Part shown: piece after piece, positions 53,461 through 61,206 of the stretch
How the letters are laid out: every line of letters begins with the position of its first letter
How positions within the stretch are numbered: position 1 is the stretch's first letter
Program-made: the position numbers and the translations under genes
The notes under the pieces: generated by a model
Seen by the model: only the letters and a program-made list of their open reading frames with translations
The model's database searches: none
What the model was told of the DNA's origin: nothing
Source: Sphingomonas sp.
Lineage (GTDB): Bacteria; Pseudomonadota; Alphaproteobacteria; Sphingomonadales; Sphingomonadaceae
Direction of reading: 5' to 3'
DNA length: 64,000 nt
Assembly (NCBI RefSeq): GCF_024508665.1
Contig: NZ_JANINP010000006.1
Location: 682,001 to 746,000, forward strand

Positions 53461-54684
53461 ATGGAATTCGATCCGCCGTCTATCGGCGACATTCGCGCTG
53501 CCGCCGCGCGCCTGGAAGGCGCGATCCTCGACACGCCCTGCGTGCCGAGCGAGACGCTGTCGGCGATCACCGGCGCCCGGCTATTCCTCAAGTTCGAGAA
53601 CCTGCAGTTCACCGCGAGCTTCAAGGAACGCGGCGCGCTCAACAAGCTGCTGCTGACCGATCCGGCGATACGCGCGCGCGGCGTCTGCGCGATGTCGGCG
53701 GGCAATCACGCGCAGGGTGTCGCCTATCATGCCAAGCGGTTGGGCGTCCCCGCGACGATCGTGATGCCGCTCGGCACGCCGCTCACCAAGATCGCGCGGA
53801 CACGCGACCATGGCGCGCGGGTGGTGATCCACGGCGCCAATCTGAGCGATGCATTGACCCACGCGCACGACCTGGCGGTGGCCGATGGCCTCACCTTCAT
53901 CCATCCCTATGACGATCCGGCAGTGATCGCCGGACAGGGCACGATCGGCCTCGAAATCCTTTCCGCCGTGCCAAATCTCGACGCGATCCTCGTGCCGATC
54001 GGCGGCGGCGGGCTGATCTCGGGGATCGCGATCGCGGCCAAGACGATCAAGCCGAGCGTGCGCGTGATCGGGGTGCAGAGCGCCACCTATCCGTCGATGG
54101 CGCGCGCACTCGCGGGCGAGTTGGAGCCCTGCGCCGACGGCATGACCATCGCCGAAGGCATCGCGGTCAAGACCGCCGGCGGGCTGACGCGCGAGGTCGT
54201 GCGCGCCCTCGTCGACGACATCCTGCTGGTCGAGGAGAGCGCGATCGAGGCGGCGGTGGCGCTGCTGCTGTCGGTCGAGAAGACGGTGGCGGAAGGCGCG
54301 GGCGCGACGGGGCTCGCCGCGCTGCTCGCGCATCCCGGACGGTTCATGGGACAGCGCGTGGCGACGATTCTGACCGGCGGCAACATCGACCTGCGCGTGC
54401 TCGCCTCGGTCGCGATGCGCGAGCTGGTACGCTCGGCCAGATTGCTGCGCATCCAGGTGGCCGTGCCCGACGCGCCGGGCGGGCTGGCGCGGCTCGCGAC
54501 CGCCATCGGCGAAGCCGGTGCGAACATCGTCGATGTCGCGCACGACCGGCTGTCGCTTGCGCTCAATGCGAAGGGCACGGTCGTCGAGATCGTCGCGGAA
54601 GTGGAGAGCCGCGACCATGGCGAGGCGGTGCTCGCGGCGCTTCGCGAGCGCGGCTTCGAAGCGTTGCCGGTGGCGCTGCGGTGA
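53461..54684 (+). CDS. ilvA: Threonine ammonia-lyase (PLP) with C-terminal ACT domain
   Basis: 407 aa. The PLP Lys lies in FTASFKERGALNKLL, the substrate loop is SAGNHAQGVAYHA, and the phosphate loop is GGGGLISG. The last about 75 residues (LLRIQVAVPDAPGGLARLAT) are an ACT regulatory domain. It converts threonine to 2-oxobutyrate and ammonia and may also act on serine. This metabolic gene lies between HU and a sigma factor, overlapping the latter by 4 nt, an unusual setting in an ICE backbone. Confidence 0.88.
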   Translation: MEFDPPSIGDIRAAAARLEGAILDTPCVPSETLSAITGARLFLKFENLQFTASFKERGALNKLLLTDPAIRARGVCAMSAGNHAQGVAYHAKRLGVPATIVMPLGTPLTKIARTRDHGARVVIHGANLSDALTHAHDLAVADGLTFIHPYDDPAVIAGQGTIGLEILSAVPNLDAILVPIGGGGLISGIAIAAKTIKPSVRVIGVQSATYPSMARALAGELEPCADGMTIAEGIAVKTAGGLTREVVRALVDDILLVEESAIEAAVALLLSVEKTVAEGAGATGLAALLAHPGRFMGQRVATILTGGNIDLRVLASVAMRELVRSARLLRIQVAVPDAPGGLARLATAIGEAGANIVDVAHDRLSLALNAKGTVVEIVAEVESRDHGEAVLAALRERGFEALPVALR

Positions 54685-55334
54685 CCCTCGCCGCGCGCCG
54701 GAAGGTCGCCGAATGGGAAGACAGCGGACCGGGCGAACTACGGGCCGGGCCGCTGCTGTCGCTGATCGACTGCGCCGCGAGGCGCGGCACGACCGCGCGT
54801 CTTCTGGCCGAAGCCTGCCTGCCGCTCGAGCCGCGCCTGCGCGCATGGATCGCGCGGCGCGGGGTCGCGCCCGCCGACGTCGATGATGTGGTCCAGGACG
54901 TCTATCTGCGCGTCCTCAAGGCCGATCCGGGCGACGATGTCCGCAACTGGTTCGGCTATCTTTCGCGCGCGGCGTGGAGCGAGATCGTCGAGCGGCAGCG
55001 CCACGCCGCCTGCGTCCGGATCGAGCCGGTCGAGGGTCAAGTCCTTGCGGCATTCGCCGACCCGTCGCCGGGGGCGGTGGAGGCGGCGGAGGCGCGCGAG
55101 CGGCTGGCGCGCGTGGCGGCGGCAATGGATACGTTGTCCGAGAAGCGGCGGCTTGTCGTGCTGCTGCGGCGGCTGGATGAGGTCTCGCTCAAGGAGACCG
55201 CGGCAGCGATGGAACTGAGCCAGAGCGCGATCGAGAAGCATCTGCGCGCGGCATTGGCGGTGCTGGCGGAGGCCGATCCCGATCCGCACCGGCCACGAAA
55301 ATGGCGGCGCGCCAGCGCCGCCGAAAATTCCTGA
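54681..55334 (+). CDS. ECF-type RNA polymerase sigma factor
   Basis: 217 aa. Region 2 (DVDDVVQDVYLRVLKADPGD then WFGYLSRAAWSEIVERQR) and region 4 (DTLSEKRRLVVLLRRLDEVS followed by SQSAIEKHLRAAL) are clear. It has an N-terminal extension of about 70 residues. The GTG start overlaps the ilvA stop (GTGA), so the two are co-translated. No anti-sigma gene is adjacent. FecI-like architecture is possible; its target promoters are unknown. Confidence 0.82.
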   Translation: MTLAARRKVAEWEDSGPGELRAGPLLSLIDCAARRGTTARLLAEACLPLEPRLRAWIARRGVAPADVDDVVQDVYLRVLKADPGDDVRNWFGYLSRAAWSEIVERQRHAACVRIEPVEGQVLAAFADPSPGAVEAAEARERLARVAAAMDTLSEKRRLVVLLRRLDEVSLKETAAAMELSQSAIEKHLRAALAVLAEADPDPHRPRKWRRASAAENS

Positions 55335-55395
55335 ACCGATACAGCGGGGCGACGTCGCGGGCGGTCCCGGCAGGGGCCGCCCGCGTGCCGGGCAG

Positions 55396-57135
55396 TCAGG
55401 CGGCGAGCTTCTCCGGCTCGTCTTCCGGGACGATCCGCGCGCCGCGCATCGCGGCGGCGACACTCGCGACCCCGCCCCGCGGGGTGTAGGCGGCGGGCGG
55501 GAAGCGCATCCAGCGCGGTACCCAACGCTCGACCTTGGCGCGTCCGTTCGTGCCGTCGAGGTGGTCGCGGGCAATCTGCTTCAGCGTCTTCGCCTTCTCG
55601 CCTTCGTTCGCCTTGGCGACGATATCGCCCGCGATCTCGGCGAGCAGCGCGGACGCCACCTCGCGGTCGCGGACCAGCTCGAACAGGCAGACATCGGCCT
55701 GCCACCAGTCGGCCATGTCGATACCGAGATGGCTCCCGACCGCATCGACGGCGGCGCTGCCGACCGCCAGCGTCTCACCCATCGCGACCGCAATAATGTC
55801 GAGCACGACACCATCGGGAAGCTCCAGCAGCCGGTGGAAGATCTGGCACAGGCCATGGTCGTCGCCGTTGCCGCCGGTGACGGTCGGTTCCTCCGGCGAA
55901 AGGCCGAGAACGGCGAGCACCGCGCGGCGATGCTCGTCGAACCGCACCTCGCCGGGCGAAGTCTCGACGCTCTCGCGAACATCGTCGTTGCGGGTCGATT
56001 GCGGGTCCGGGCGGACGCTCCATAGCGGCGATCCGGCGATCATGTGCGCGACCGCGAGCCGCAGCGCGACGCCGGGATGCCCGCACAGTGCCGCGCGCAC
56101 TGCGGCATGGCGGTGAAGGTCGATATAGCTGTTGAGCGCGCTGGTGATCTCGGCGCGGACGGGCTTCTCGGTCGCCGCAATCGGCTCGCCGCGTGCCGCG
56201 CGGCGAGCCTCGGCGCGGGTCAGATAGCCTTCGTGGAACACGACTTCTCCGTTGGTCCTGACATCGACATAGACGCGTCCGCCCTTGCGCTTCGCGGCCT
56301 TCTCATATTCCCAGCTGTCGAACCGCTCGGAAGGAGGCACGATCACGACATCGCTCCAGCCAGCCTCCAGATAGGCGGTGCGGCGCTCCTCGATGACCGC
56401 ATTCTGCGCGATCCAGAAAGCGTCGGCATCGGCGAAATAGCGGTCGTCGCCGAACAGGTCGGCGACCAGCGCGCCCTTGTAAGCCTCGACATCGAACAGC
56501 GCGTGGACGGCGCTGATCGACTGTCCGCCCAACAGCCACGCCTTCAACTGATGCCCGGTCGGGACATAGGCGTTTTTGTCGTCGAGCAGCGCCAGCCATG
56601 CGCGCTGCTGGGACTTGGACGCCATGGTCAGATGGCGGACAGTCGAACGGTCGATTTTCTCCTGCCGGTACAGGTCGCGGATGCGCGGCAGGAGGTTACC
56701 GAGCGCGAGCACGCGGCGGATGGTGAGGTCGGGAAGCCCGAAGGTTTCGGCGAGATCGGCGATCTCGCGGCCTTCCTTGACCAGCCGGGTGAAGGTTTCC
56801 CATTGGGTCACCTCGTCGGCGTCGAGCCTCGCCAAGTTCTCGATCATCGACGCCTCGATCGCGGCGGCGTCATCGCCCGCCGCGAGCACGCGGCACGGCA
56901 GCGGCTCGGCTTCGCCGGTCTCAGCGGCGACCAGCTGCGCGGCGTGAAAGCGCCGCGCGCCCGCGACGATCTCGTAATCGCCTTCGGTTTCGCAGGGGCG
57001 GACCAGCAGGGTCTGGATGACGCCGCGCTTGCGGATGGTGGGAAGGATGTCGCTGACATCGGGTGCCTTGCGGCTGTGCCGCATGTTGGTCTTGCTGACC
57101 GACAAGCGGTCCTGCGCTATGAACAAAAGGGTCAT
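55396..57135 (-). CDS. ParB/RepB/Spo0J family protein
   Basis: 579 aa. The N-terminal ParB nuclease-like fold has RKRGVIQTLLVRPCETEGDY and VAGARRFHAAQ, then IENLARLDADEVTQWETFTR and the HTH (EIADLAETFGLPDLTIRRVLAL). The long C-terminal half is typical of ICE/plasmid ParB-like proteins without a ParA partner. It may stabilise the excised element or regulate transfer. AAGGAG precedes the ATG. Confidence 0.88.
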   Translation of the reverse strand: MTLLFIAQDRLSVSKTNMRHSRKAPDVSDILPTIRKRGVIQTLLVRPCETEGDYEIVAGARRFHAAQLVAAETGEAEPLPCRVLAAGDDAAAIEASMIENLARLDADEVTQWETFTRLVKEGREIADLAETFGLPDLTIRRVLALGNLLPRIRDLYRQEKIDRSTVRHLTMASKSQQRAWLALLDDKNAYVPTGHQLKAWLLGGQSISAVHALFDVEAYKGALVADLFGDDRYFADADAFWIAQNAVIEERRTAYLEAGWSDVVIVPPSERFDSWEYEKAAKRKGGRVYVDVRTNGEVVFHEGYLTRAEARRAARGEPIAATEKPVRAEITSALNSYIDLHRHAAVRAALCGHPGVALRLAVAHMIAGSPLWSVRPDPQSTRNDDVRESVETSPGEVRFDEHRRAVLAVLGLSPEEPTVTGGNGDDHGLCQIFHRLLELPDGVVLDIIAVAMGETLAVGSAAVDAVGSHLGIDMADWWQADVCLFELVRDREVASALLAEIAGDIVAKANEGEKAKTLKQIARDHLDGTNGRAKVERWVPRWMRFPPAAYTPRGGVASVAAAMRGARIVPEDEPEKLAA

Positions 57136-57188
57136 GGTCTTGCTCCTTCATGGATGCCGGACCCCCGCCGGGGTCCGGCGGTGGTGGG

Positions 57189-57665
57189 TCATCCGGCCCC
57201 GTCTGTTTCTTGGGGGGACGCGTCGGGCGGCGGCCCGATCTCGTCGCGGGAGTTGGTGCCGGGGGCGACCCGGCGCAGCAGGGTTTCGGCCCAGAGAATC
57301 GACCCGGCGCGGCGGCTCCACGCCGTCCAAATCGACAGGCGGTGGCGTCCCTCGTAGGCCAGGTCGCGTTCGATACCGAGGCCGAACGGCAGCCGGACCG
57401 ATGCGATCTCCGACAGACTGAACGCGCCAAGCTCCGGACAGCCGAACCCGAGGTCGGCAAGGCCGAACAGGGTGTCATCGTCGTCGGCGAGTTCGGTCGC
57501 GAGCCATGTCGCCGCCCCGAGCGGATTGAACAGCTTGAGCACTGGGACCGGATCGAAGCGCTCGTCCTTCCGTTCGGCGGCGCGGCGGTTGCGATCCAGA
57601 GTCGCGCGCCTCTGGATCGCGTTCGCGCGCAGCGCGAAGCGAAGCTCGGGAGGCAGGAGGATCAT
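57189..57665 (-). CDS. DUF2958 domain protein
   Basis: 158 aa starting MILLPPELRFALRANAIQRR with VPVLKLFNPLGAATWLATEL and LFGLADLGFGCPELG, the DUF2958 consensus. Function unknown; nearly always next to ardC and parB in alphaproteobacterial mobile elements, as here. It overlaps the ardC stop by 4 nt. Confidence 0.88.
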   Translation of the reverse strand: MILLPPELRFALRANAIQRRATLDRNRRAAERKDERFDPVPVLKLFNPLGAATWLATELADDDDTLFGLADLGFGCPELGAFSLSEIASVRLPFGLGIERDLAYEGRHRLSIWTAWSRRAGSILWAETLLRRVAPGTNSRDEIGPPPDASPQETDGAG

Positions 57666-58627
57666 GCCGCGATCCTCCGATCTGCCGTTGCCTCACCGGC
57701 TTCGCGATGCCGCGCCAGCAGCCAATCGGCGGCCTTGCTCGCCTGGCTCGCGGCGCGGAAAATGGCGCGATTGTCCTCGCGCAGCACCTCCAGCCAGCTT
57801 GCGATATAGTCTGCGTGGCGGACGGTCGGCACGATGCCGAGCGCGGCGCAGAGGAAGGCGGAACCGAGTTCGGCGCACAATTCCTCGCGGGCATAGCCCT
57901 TGGTCCCGAAGCCATTCGACAGGTCGCGCCCCAGCCGCTTCGAGTGACCGGTCGCGTGCGTCAGCTCGTGCAGGCAGGTCCGGTAATAGTTGACCTGCTC
58001 GAAGAAAGCGGGCTGCGGCGGCACCTGCACGAAGTCGGCGGACGGGACATAGAAAGCGCGCGATCCGCCGATCCGGAAATCGACGCCCGATGCCGCGATC
58101 ACTTCCTCGGCGACCGGGACGATCTCGCGTTCGGGGAGCGGCGCGGGGTCCAGCGCGAGGCCGGACCGCAGCCCCTCGCACTGCGCGATGTTGAACACGG
58201 TGAAGCGCTTGAGGAACGGCACGGCCTTGGGGTCGTCGCCGCTCGCCGAAGCCTTCGCCTTTTCCGCCTCGGGGATGAAGCGGTCGGCATAGACCACGGT
58301 CTGGCCGCGCTCGCCCTTGATGACGCTGCCGCCAGCTTCCCGCGCCTGCCGGAAGGTCAGCCAGCTTTGCGACGGATAGCCGTTGGCGATCACCGCGCCC
58401 CACAGCAGCAGGACATTCACGCCGGAATAGGACCGGCCGGTCAGCACATTGCGCGGCAGCGAGGGACCGGCGCACGCCGCGCCGCTCCACGGCTGGACCC
58501 ATGGGATGCGCCCCGCCTCCAGCTCGGAAATGATCCGCGCGGTTACCTCGTCATAGAGGTTCACGCGGGGTTCGCCGCTATCGGCAACAGCCTCGCCACG
58601 GGCACGGCGCTTCAATGATCGTGACAC
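57662..58627 (-). CDS. ardC: ArdC-like antirestriction protein (ssDNA binding + zincin)
   Basis: 321 aa. The N-terminal ssDNA-binding domain has NLYDEVTARIISELEAGRIP then WVQPWSG; the C-terminal metallopeptidase-like domain has CLHELTHATGHSKRLGR (HExxH-type HELTH). ArdC protects incoming single-stranded DNA from restriction. The start is GTG 58627 with GGAGG 5 nt upstream; the ORF-track start at 58855 translates the GC-rich leader. Co-localisation with an Ssp system on the same element means the ICE carries both restriction and antirestriction functions. Confidence 0.85.
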   Translation of the reverse strand: MSRSLKRRARGEAVADSGEPRVNLYDEVTARIISELEAGRIPWVQPWSGAACAGPSLPRNVLTGRSYSGVNVLLLWGAVIANGYPSQSWLTFRQAREAGGSVIKGERGQTVVYADRFIPEAEKAKASASGDDPKAVPFLKRFTVFNIAQCEGLRSGLALDPAPLPEREIVPVAEEVIAASGVDFRIGGSRAFYVPSADFVQVPPQPAFFEQVNYYRTCLHELTHATGHSKRLGRDLSNGFGTKGYAREELCAELGSAFLCAALGIVPTVRHADYIASWLEVLREDNRAIFRAASQASKAADWLLARHREAGEATADRRIAA

Positions 58628-59445
58628 GATAGCCTCCAGACCCGCCCAAAAAGCCCCATGGCCTCCCCCGAGAGGCGGGGGTGGGCGGCGAGAAGCGACC
58701 AGAGGAGGCCCGGCTCCAGCGGCGCGCGCACCGTCAGGGCGCAATGCAATGAAGCACTCCGCGCACGCGGAGTTGCGCGGGCCGCGACGGGCCTCAGGCG
58801 GAAGCGCCGGCCACACCCGCCGACGAGGGAAGGCCCGCAAGGAACGCCGCCGCATCCGCGGGAGGCGGCGTCCACAGAATGCGCCATGCGATCGTTACCG
58901 GGAGGCCGAGACCCGCCCCGGCGGGGCTCGGGGCCGCATGAGCGGCCTAGAGCGCGGTCGCGGACGGCGAAGCGCGATGCACCGCGCCGAAGGCGCAAAT
59001 AGAAGACGCACCCTTGCAGGCGGCCGGCCAGCGTGGCGGCGTGCGCGCGCAACCGTGCGCCAGCCGCCGCCGCGCCACGGCCGCGCAAGCGTGCGCACGC
59101 GGGCCGAAACCAAATTGCGACCCCTGGCGGCAGCGCCGCGCCGCCAGAGTGCGCTCAATCTATTCCGCGTTCCTCCAGGCATCGCCGCCGTCCGCGAGGC
59201 GCCACTATTCGTGTTACCGGTTTGCGCATCCCGATTGTCTGAGGCGCAGGAAGGGCAATCCCGCACCTGCACGAGCGTCATGACGACCGAAGCGTTCAAC
59301 CGGCGAATTACCACCTCGGCGCGACTTAGCGCCGGCGGTCTCGTGCGCCCTTGCCGGCGAGCCGCCACCCACTAGCAGCCGCCGGGCTTACCAAGTCCGG
59401 CCATACGTCCGCCCGTTCGGACGCCCGCTCGCCAGGACTTGCCAC
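58628..59445. other. Long GC-rich gap between ardC and the ACT-domain gene
   Basis: 818 bp. ORFs exist on both strands but are Arg/Ala-rich with no ribosome binding sites or family features; I reject them. The centre has many GCGCGC/GTGCGC words with local dyads. The right end carries nested inverted repeats before the ACT-domain gene (CAAGTCC 59392 / GGACTTG 59435 around GTCCG-N6-CGGAC). Confidence 0.5.
59392..59441 (+). promoter_or_regulatory. Nested leader hairpins before the ACT-domain gene
   Basis: Outer arms CAAGTCC and GGACTTG enclose GTCCG-N6-CGGAC. The outer right arm overlaps AGGA, the only ribosome binding site candidate for the ATG at 59446, so the fold could hide it. Confidence 0.4.
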
Positions 59446-59766
59446 ATGACCAACGCCAACACCCCCGCGGTGCAGCCGCGCCGATTCAAGACCGCAACCC
59501 AACCCACCAAGACCCCCCGCAGCGAACTCGTGTCGCTGGAGATCGAAACCGACGACTGCCCCCAGGTGCTGCTGCGGATCCTCGGACTGATCGCCCGCGA
59601 CGGATCGATTCCGGCGACGATCGGCGCCACGCGATCGGACGATCGCATCGCCATCGCGATCGAACTCGACAGAGTGACGGAGACGGCCGGCGAGCGTATT
59701 GCGCTCAAGGTTTGCGAGCTGCCGACCGTGCGCAAGGTCTGGCTCGCCGGCCGACGGATCGACTAG
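59446..59766 (+). CDS. Small stand-alone ACT-like domain protein
   Basis: 106 aa: a basic tail of about 25 residues then SLEIETDDCPQVLLRILGLI and IAIELDRVTETAGERIALKV with VRKVWLAGRR, a beta-alpha-beta-beta-alpha-beta pattern like the ACT domains of acetolactate synthase small subunits. It has no partner enzyme nearby other than the ICE-borne threonine ammonia-lyase, which has its own ACT domain. It may be an amino-acid-responsive regulator. Confidence 0.6.
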   Translation: MTNANTPAVQPRRFKTATQPTKTPRSELVSLEIETDDCPQVLLRILGLIARDGSIPATIGATRSDDRIAIAIELDRVTETAGERIALKVCELPTVRKVWLAGRRID

Positions 59767-59793
59767 CCGAAGGCCGAGCCCAGCAGCAGGCAG

Positions 59794-60078
59794 CTATCGC
59801 ACCGAGCCGCGCACGCGATTGCGGGGAAGCGTGCCGAACGCCTCGATTGCGGCACCGAGGCCATCGCCGACGATCCAGCGCGCGCGGGCGAGATGGCTGT
59901 CCCAGCACGCCCGCGCCCGCTCCGCATCGATGACGGGATCGATCCCAAGGATGTCGAGCGCCCCTGCCAGCCAGTCGACCCCGGCGTCTGCCGCGTCGAG
60001 CAGTTCGGCATAGGTCAGGAGATTGCGCCGGTCATAGTCGAGGACCGAATCACTCGCGGGTGCGAGGCGATCAAGCAT
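59794..60078 (-). CDS. Hypothetical 94-aa protein divergent from the XRE repressor
   Basis: Starts MLDRLAPASDSVLDYDRRNL and continues acidic and helical (LLDAADAGVDWLAGALDILG). Strong GC3 bias matches real genes; the ribosome binding site is weak. I do not recognise a domain. Its position, divergent from a two-operator XRE repressor, is that of the antiactivator qseM in ICEMlSymR7A, but I see no DUF2285 similarity, so this is only a positional suggestion. Confidence 0.5.
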   Translation of the reverse strand: MLDRLAPASDSVLDYDRRNLLTYAELLDAADAGVDWLAGALDILGIDPVIDAERARACWDSHLARARWIVGDGLGAAIEAFGTLPRNRVRGSVR

Positions 60079-60174
60079 GCATTGCTCGCGTCCGCCGCGG
60101 GACGGCGGACTTCACGGCAATCGGCGAGAACGACCGCGGCTGCTTGCTCCAATTGCTCCACATACGAAGTCTCA

Positions 60175-60229
60175 TACATCAAGTTGGTGTAAGAACCAAT
60201 GCCGGTCAGGTTCACATCAAGTTGATGTG
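60175..60229. promoter_or_regulatory. Paired operators of the XRE repressor
   Basis: TACATCAAGTTGGTGTA (60175-60191) and CACATCAAGTTGATGTG (60213-60229) are two copies of a 17-bp near-palindrome centred 38 bp apart, between divergently arranged genes. The second is perfect around its central base and abuts GGAGG of the repressor. Two-site divergent control matches QseC-type regulation. Confidence 0.7.
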
Positions 60230-60237
60230 GAGGACTG

Positions 60238-60477
60238 GTGGCACGAGGCATCCACGATAGTCGCTATCGCTGGGTGATCGAGCAGCTGATCGAAGCCCGG
60301 AAGCGTCAAGCGCTGACGCAGCAGGCCGTGGCCGACAAGCTCGGCAAGCCGCAGCAATATGTCTCCCGGTACGAGACCGGTGAGCGGCGGCTCGACATAT
60401 TCGAATATCTCGATGCCGCCGCCGCGCTCGAGATCGACGCGCTCGGCCTGATAGCGACCGCCCCGAAGACGCGCTGA
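60238..60477 (+). CDS. XRE-family transcriptional repressor (QseC-like by context)
   Basis: 79 aa: HTH RKRQALTQQAVADKLGKPQQ then YVSRYETGERRLDIFEYLDA, a compact Cro/CI-type domain without an effector region. GTG start with GGAGG 5 nt upstream. It faces fseA and sits beside its own paired operators. In ICEMlSymR7A QseC controls the antiactivator QseM from such an arrangement. The domain call is firm; the QseC role is inferred. Confidence 0.85.
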   Translation: MARGIHDSRYRWVIEQLIEARKRQALTQQAVADKLGKPQQYVSRYETGERRLDIFEYLDAAAALEIDALGLIATAPKTR

Positions 60478-60485
60478 ACGGCCTG

Positions 60486-61206
60486 CTAGATCGTCCGCGC
60501 GAGAACGGCCGATGGTCCGGCGCGCATCAACTCGGCCGCCAGCCGCACCCTGCGCCGCGCGCGGGATTTGAGATGCTCGCCGTCGCCGGGCCAGTCTTCG
60601 CCCAATATCCCGAGCGCGATGTCGCGCAGGCTCGCCCCGGCCGCGAGCGCGTCGGCGGCGCGCAGCGCCTCGACGTGGCGGACGAAGCGCTGGTCGCGTG
60701 ACGGGGATGCGCATCCGCGCAACAGCGCGTCGAGCCGCCGGATCGCGGCCAGCTGCGACTCCAGATCACGCCCCAGATCCAACGCGGGTTCGATGCACCC
60801 GCCGCCTGTCACAAAGTCGCCGACAAGGTCCAGGCGCAGCGCGCCATCGTGCAGATCGAACCGGACGTGACAACAGTCCTCGCCTCGCCGGACGAAGTGC
60901 GGAAAGCGGTACAGGTCGATCGCCCCACCCGATGCCGACGGCGCAAGAATGCGGGCACGCAGCACATGCGGGTCGGCCGCCGCCGTCCACATATAGGGCG
61001 CGACGGCGCAGTCCTGCGCCGGATCAGCCGCGAAAGTGCAGCCCCCAGCGCGAAGCGGCTGCACGGGCCGAATCATCCCGGGCAACGAACGCCCGATAGG
61101 CCGGATCGCGCCGCAGCAGCTCCCAGGCCAGCGCGGGCCGACCGCCCAAGAGCACCGGCGCGTAGGCATCGGCATCGCGCCAGTCGGGCGGCGACCAGCG
61201 TGGCAT
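60486..61206 (-). CDS. fseA: FseA-like excision activator: DUF6499 + DUF2285 joined by a +1 frameshift
   Basis: The upstream frame (61206-61024) reads MPRWSPPDWRDADAYAPVLL ... SRWGLHFRG and stops, a DUF6499 domain. The downstream frame, open from before 61030 to 60486, continues FAADPAQDCAVAPYMW and ends in a DUF2285 HTH-type domain (RHVEALRAADALAAGASLRD then RRRVRLAAELM). At the junction the mRNA is CAC UUU CGC; slipping tRNA-Phe from UUU to UUC gives HF-AADP, restoring one chain of about 239 aa. In ICEMlSymR7A msi172/msi171 are fused by a programmed +1 frameshift to make FseA, which activates rdfS. The ATG overlaps the phyH stop (TGATG). Confidence 0.82.
61030..61041 (-). other. Predicted programmed +1 frameshift site (CAC UUU CGC)
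   Basis: The UUU-C run (AAA on the plus strand at 61033-61035) lies exactly where DUF6499 stops being conserved and DUF2285 begins. The zero frame ends at UGA three codons later. A sequencing indel would look the same, but both flanks are well preserved. Confidence 0.7.

Noticed and set aside
58749-59375. 208-aa plus and 157-aa minus ORFs in the gap after ardC
   Set aside because: Arg/Ala-rich, no ribosome binding sites, mutually overlapping; typical of GC-rich noncoding DNA.
60015-60179. 54-aa minus frame MYETSYVEQLEQ overlapping the XRE operator
   Set aside because: Its ATG lies inside an operator and the frame overlaps the better 94-aa ORF; kept only as a possible leader.
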